A stretch of 16,395 bases of DNA from an uncultured Fusobacteriaceae bacterium (GTDB taxonomy: Bacteria > Fusobacteriota > Fusobacteriia > Fusobacteriales > Fusobacteriaceae). Below the pieces are notes generated by a model. The model searched no databases, had not been told where the DNA came from, and worked only from the letters and a program-made list of their open reading frames with translations. Of the stretch, positions 14,472-16,395 are shown piece by piece (position 1 is the stretch's first letter; every line of letters begins with the position of its first letter). Position numbers and translations under genes: made by a program. The DNA lies in contig CAMTJB010000005.1 in the NCBI GenBank assembly GCA_947072715.1, positions 1 to 16,395 on the forward strand, written 5' to 3'.

Positions 14472-15166
14472 TGGGTACTTTATACGGAATAGGTGTTGGA
14501 GTTGGAGAATCAGAAATGTTAACACTAAAAGCTGTAAAAACTTTGGAGAAGATAGATGTTATTGTTCTTCCTGAGGCAAAGTTAGGAGAGGGAAGTGTTG
14601 CTTACTCAATAGTTAAAGACTATTTAAAAGATAGAACTGAAAAATTATTTGTAGAGTTTTCAATGAATAAAGATATTGAAGTTAGAAAAAAATCAAGAAA
14701 AGAGAATGTAGATAAGATAAAAACATATTTAGATGAGAAAAAAAATGTAGGTTTTGTAACAATAGGTGATCCTATGATATATAGTACATACGCATATCTA
14801 ATAAAAGAATTAAAAGAAAATTATAATATAGAGACGATTTCAGGAATACCAACATTTATAGATATTTCATCAAGAGTAAACCTACCTTTAGTATATGGAG
14901 ATGAATCGTTAAAGATAATATCTTTTAACGATAAAGTAGATATAGAGAAAGAGATAGAAAATTCTGACAATATTGTATTTATGAAAGTATCGAGAAATTT
15001 TGAAAAATTAAGAGATGCAATATACAGAACAAACAATGAAAATAATGTTGTCTTAGTATCAAATTCAGGGAAAGACAATCAAGAGATATATTACGATTTA
15101 AATAAAATAGATATTAATGCACTAAGTTACTTTACTACGTTAATACTAAAAAAAGGGGGAATTTAA
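14471..15166 (+). CDS. cbiL: Cobalt-factor II C20-methyltransferase CbiL
   Basis: CbiL transfers a methyl group to C-20 of cobalt-factor II, the first ring methylation after cobalt insertion. It has 231 residues, the normal length. Tetrapyrrole methylase features are VTIGDPMIYSTY (96-107), which is diagnostic of CbiL/CobI, and ISGIPTFIDIS (123-133). The N-terminal loop reads GVGVGESE (8-15) where relatives usually have a GVGPGDPE-like sequence, losing both prolines; the rest is conserved, so activity is still expected. The ATG overlaps the cbiT stop by one base (TAATG), with AAGGGGGAG upstream. Confidence 0.94.
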   Translation: MGTLYGIGVGVGESEMLTLKAVKTLEKIDVIVLPEAKLGEGSVAYSIVKDYLKDRTEKLFVEFSMNKDIEVRKKSRKENVDKIKTYLDEKKNVGFVTIGDPMIYSTYAYLIKELKENYNIETISGIPTFIDISSRVNLPLVYGDESLKIISFNDKVDIEKEIENSDNIVFMKVSRNFEKLRDAIYRTNNENNVVLVSNSGKDNQEIYYDLNKIDINALSYFTTLILKKGGI

Positions 15167-15168
15167 AA

Positions 15169-15930
15169 GTGACAAAAGTATATTTTATAGGTGCAGGTCC
15201 AGGAGATCCAGATTTAATAACAGTTAAGGGAAAGAAAATAGTAGAACAAGCAGATATTATTATATATGCAGGATCACTTGTTAATCCAGAAATAATTGGA
15301 TGCGCAAAAAAAGATGCAGTTATTTATAACAGTGCAAATATGTACTTAGAAGAAGTTATAAAAGTTATAGTAGATGGATTTTTAGCAGGAAGACTAGTAG
15401 CAAGAGTGCATACAGGAGACCCTTCGATTTATGGGGCAATAAGAGAACAAATGGATATTTTAGATACTTATAACATCGGATATGAAGTTATACCAGGAGT
15501 TTCATCTTTCGTTGCATCAGCTGCTGCTATAAAAAAAGAATTTACTCTTCCTGGAATAACTCAAACAGTAATTTGTACTAGACTTAGTGGGAGAACAGAA
15601 GTGCCAGTAAAAGAATCTTTAGAAAGCTTAGCAGCGCATAAAGCTTCAATGGCTATATTCTTATCTGTACAGATGATTGATGAGGTAGTAGAGAAATTAT
15701 CTGTTCATTATCCTATTACAACTCCTGTTGCAGTTATACAAAAAGCAACTTGGGCGGATCAAAAGATAGTTATAGGTACTTTAGAAAATATATCAGAATT
15801 AGTTAAAAAATCAGATATAAAAAAGACAGCTCAAATTTTAGTAGGGGACTTTATTAGTGGCGAGTATGAAAAATCAAAACTATATGATAAAACATTTACA
15901 CATGAATTTAGAGATGGTATTCAAAAATGA
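15169..15930 (+). CDS. cbiF: Cobalt-precorrin-4 C11-methyltransferase CbiF
   Basis: CbiF adds the C-11 methyl group to cobalt-precorrin-4. It has 253 residues, the usual length. Motifs: GAGPGDPDLITVKG (8-21), YAGSLVNPEI (33-42), RVHTGDPSIYGAIREQ (79-94), VIPGVSSFVASAAA (107-120), and TRLSGRTEVP (137-146), which together distinguish CbiF/CobM from other ring methylases. It starts with GTG two bases after cbiL, behind a strong AAAGGGGGA site (15151-15159). Its stop overlaps the next gene as ATGA. Confidence 0.97.
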   Translation: MTKVYFIGAGPGDPDLITVKGKKIVEQADIIIYAGSLVNPEIIGCAKKDAVIYNSANMYLEEVIKVIVDGFLAGRLVARVHTGDPSIYGAIREQMDILDTYNIGYEVIPGVSSFVASAAAIKKEFTLPGITQTVICTRLSGRTEVPVKESLESLAAHKASMAIFLSVQMIDEVVEKLSVHYPITTPVAVIQKATWADQKIVIGTLENISELVKKSDIKKTAQILVGDFISGEYEKSKLYDKTFTHEFRDGIQK

Positions 15931-16395
15931 AAATAGCTATTTGGTCTGTAACAAGAAATGGTGGAGAAAAAGCTATTAAAATATCTAAAGCTATAGGTGG
16001 AGAAGTATTTACCTTAAAGAAATTTGATATATCTGAAACAAACCAATTTGAAAGCTTAAATGTAGCAGTGGGAGAGAAATTTAACTCCTATGACTCACAT
16101 ATATTTATAATGTCTACAGGTATAGTAGTAAGAACAATCTCTAAATTTATAAAGGGAAAAGACTATGATCCTGCAGTTGTTGTAATAGATGAAAATATAA
16201 CTTTTGCAATATCTCTTATTTCAGGTCATATTGGGGGAGCTAACTTATTTACTGAGAGTATTTCTGAAATATTAGGAATAACTCCAATAATAACTACCTC
16301 TTCTGATATTACTGGAAAGATTGCTATAGATATTCTAGCTGAAAAGTTAAATTGCAGAATGAAAAATTTAGACGAAGCTAAAGCTTTAACATCTC
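15927..16395 (+). CDS. cbiG: Cobalt-precorrin-5A hydrolase CbiG, partial
   Basis: CbiG opens the delta-lactone of cobalt-precorrin-5A and releases acetaldehyde, the ring-contraction step specific to the anaerobic route. Only the first 156 residues are in the window. The translation begins MKIAIWSVTRNGGEKA, as CbiG does, followed by IMSTGIVVRTIS (about 65-76), PAVVVIDEN (84-92), FAISLISGHIGGANLFTE (95-112) and TPIITTSSDITGK (120-132), all typical of the N-terminal and central domains. It overlaps cbiF by four bases (ATGA), with only a weak GAGATGG site upstream, so coupled translation is likely. Confidence 0.95.
   Translation, partial: MKIAIWSVTRNGGEKAIKISKAIGGEVFTLKKFDISETNQFESLNVAVGEKFNSYDSHIFIMSTGIVVRTISKFIKGKDYDPAVVVIDENITFAISLISGHIGGANLFTESISEILGITPIITTSSDITGKIAIDILAEKLNCRMKNLDEAKALTS

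Noticed and set aside
14081..15078. Two minus-strand open frames (14081-14263 and 14821-15078) within cbiT and cbiL
   Set aside because: Both are antisense to conserved methyltransferase genes, with no independent support.
1..16395. Mobile elements, CRISPR arrays, tRNA or rRNA genes, defence systems
   Set aside because: No regularly spaced repeats, transposase or integrase genes, terminal inverted repeats, or RNA gene sequences were seen.

Overview
The window is very AT-rich and densely coding. It looks like a chromosomal segment of an anaerobic, low-GC bacterium, most likely a member of the Fusobacteriota (Fusobacterium/Cetobacterium-like). This placement rests on base composition, the style of the AT-rich genes, the anaerobic cobalamin pathway, and a solute-binding protein whose signal peptide has no lipobox cysteine, which fits a cell with an outer membrane. 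Genus is an inference; a database search would settle it.

Left part (1-2488, minus strand): the 5' part of a CUT1-type carbohydrate ABC importer operon, read right to left as periplasmic binding protein, first permease, then a second permease that runs off the left edge. No ATPase or enzyme is in view, so the sugar is unknown.

Intergenic regulatory region (2489-3369): no gene. It holds a good divergent promoter pair (minus strand 2852-2880, plus strand 2898-2926), an imperfect palindrome (2699-2722), and a second, very strong plus-strand promoter (2997-3025) with a short palindrome in its spacer. A cobalamin riboswitch (3035-3221) follows, with a rho-independent terminator just ahead of cbiP.

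Right part (3370-16395, plus strand): a cobalamin (vitamin B12) biosynthesis and cobalt uptake cluster. cbiP is followed by a second, nearly identical cobalamin riboswitch (4902-5092), then cbiM-cbiN-cbiQ-cbiO (ECF cobalt importer), cbiB, a cobD-like decarboxylase, a small cbiX cobaltochelatase, cbiA, cbiC, cbiD, cbiE, cbiT, cbiL, cbiF and the start of cbiG, cut by the right edge. Most neighbours overlap or are separated by only a few bases, so translation is probably coupled. CbiX, CbiD, CbiG and separate CbiE and CbiT mark the oxygen-independent, early-cobalt-insertion route. Cobalt is imported by CbiMNQO, inserted into sirohydrochlorin by CbiX, the ring is methylated and contracted by CbiL, F, G, D, E, T and C, amidated by CbiA and CbiP, and joined to aminopropanol phosphate (from the CobD-like enzyme) by CbiB. 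cbiH, cbiJ and the nucleotide-loop genes are not in the window.

The genes themselves are a known pathway. The part most worth a second look is RNA control: two near-identical B12 riboswitches bracket cbiP, and their downstream expression platforms look different. The first leads to a transcription terminator; the second leads to a hairpin covering the cbiM ribosome binding site, with a competing helix that can be drawn by eye.
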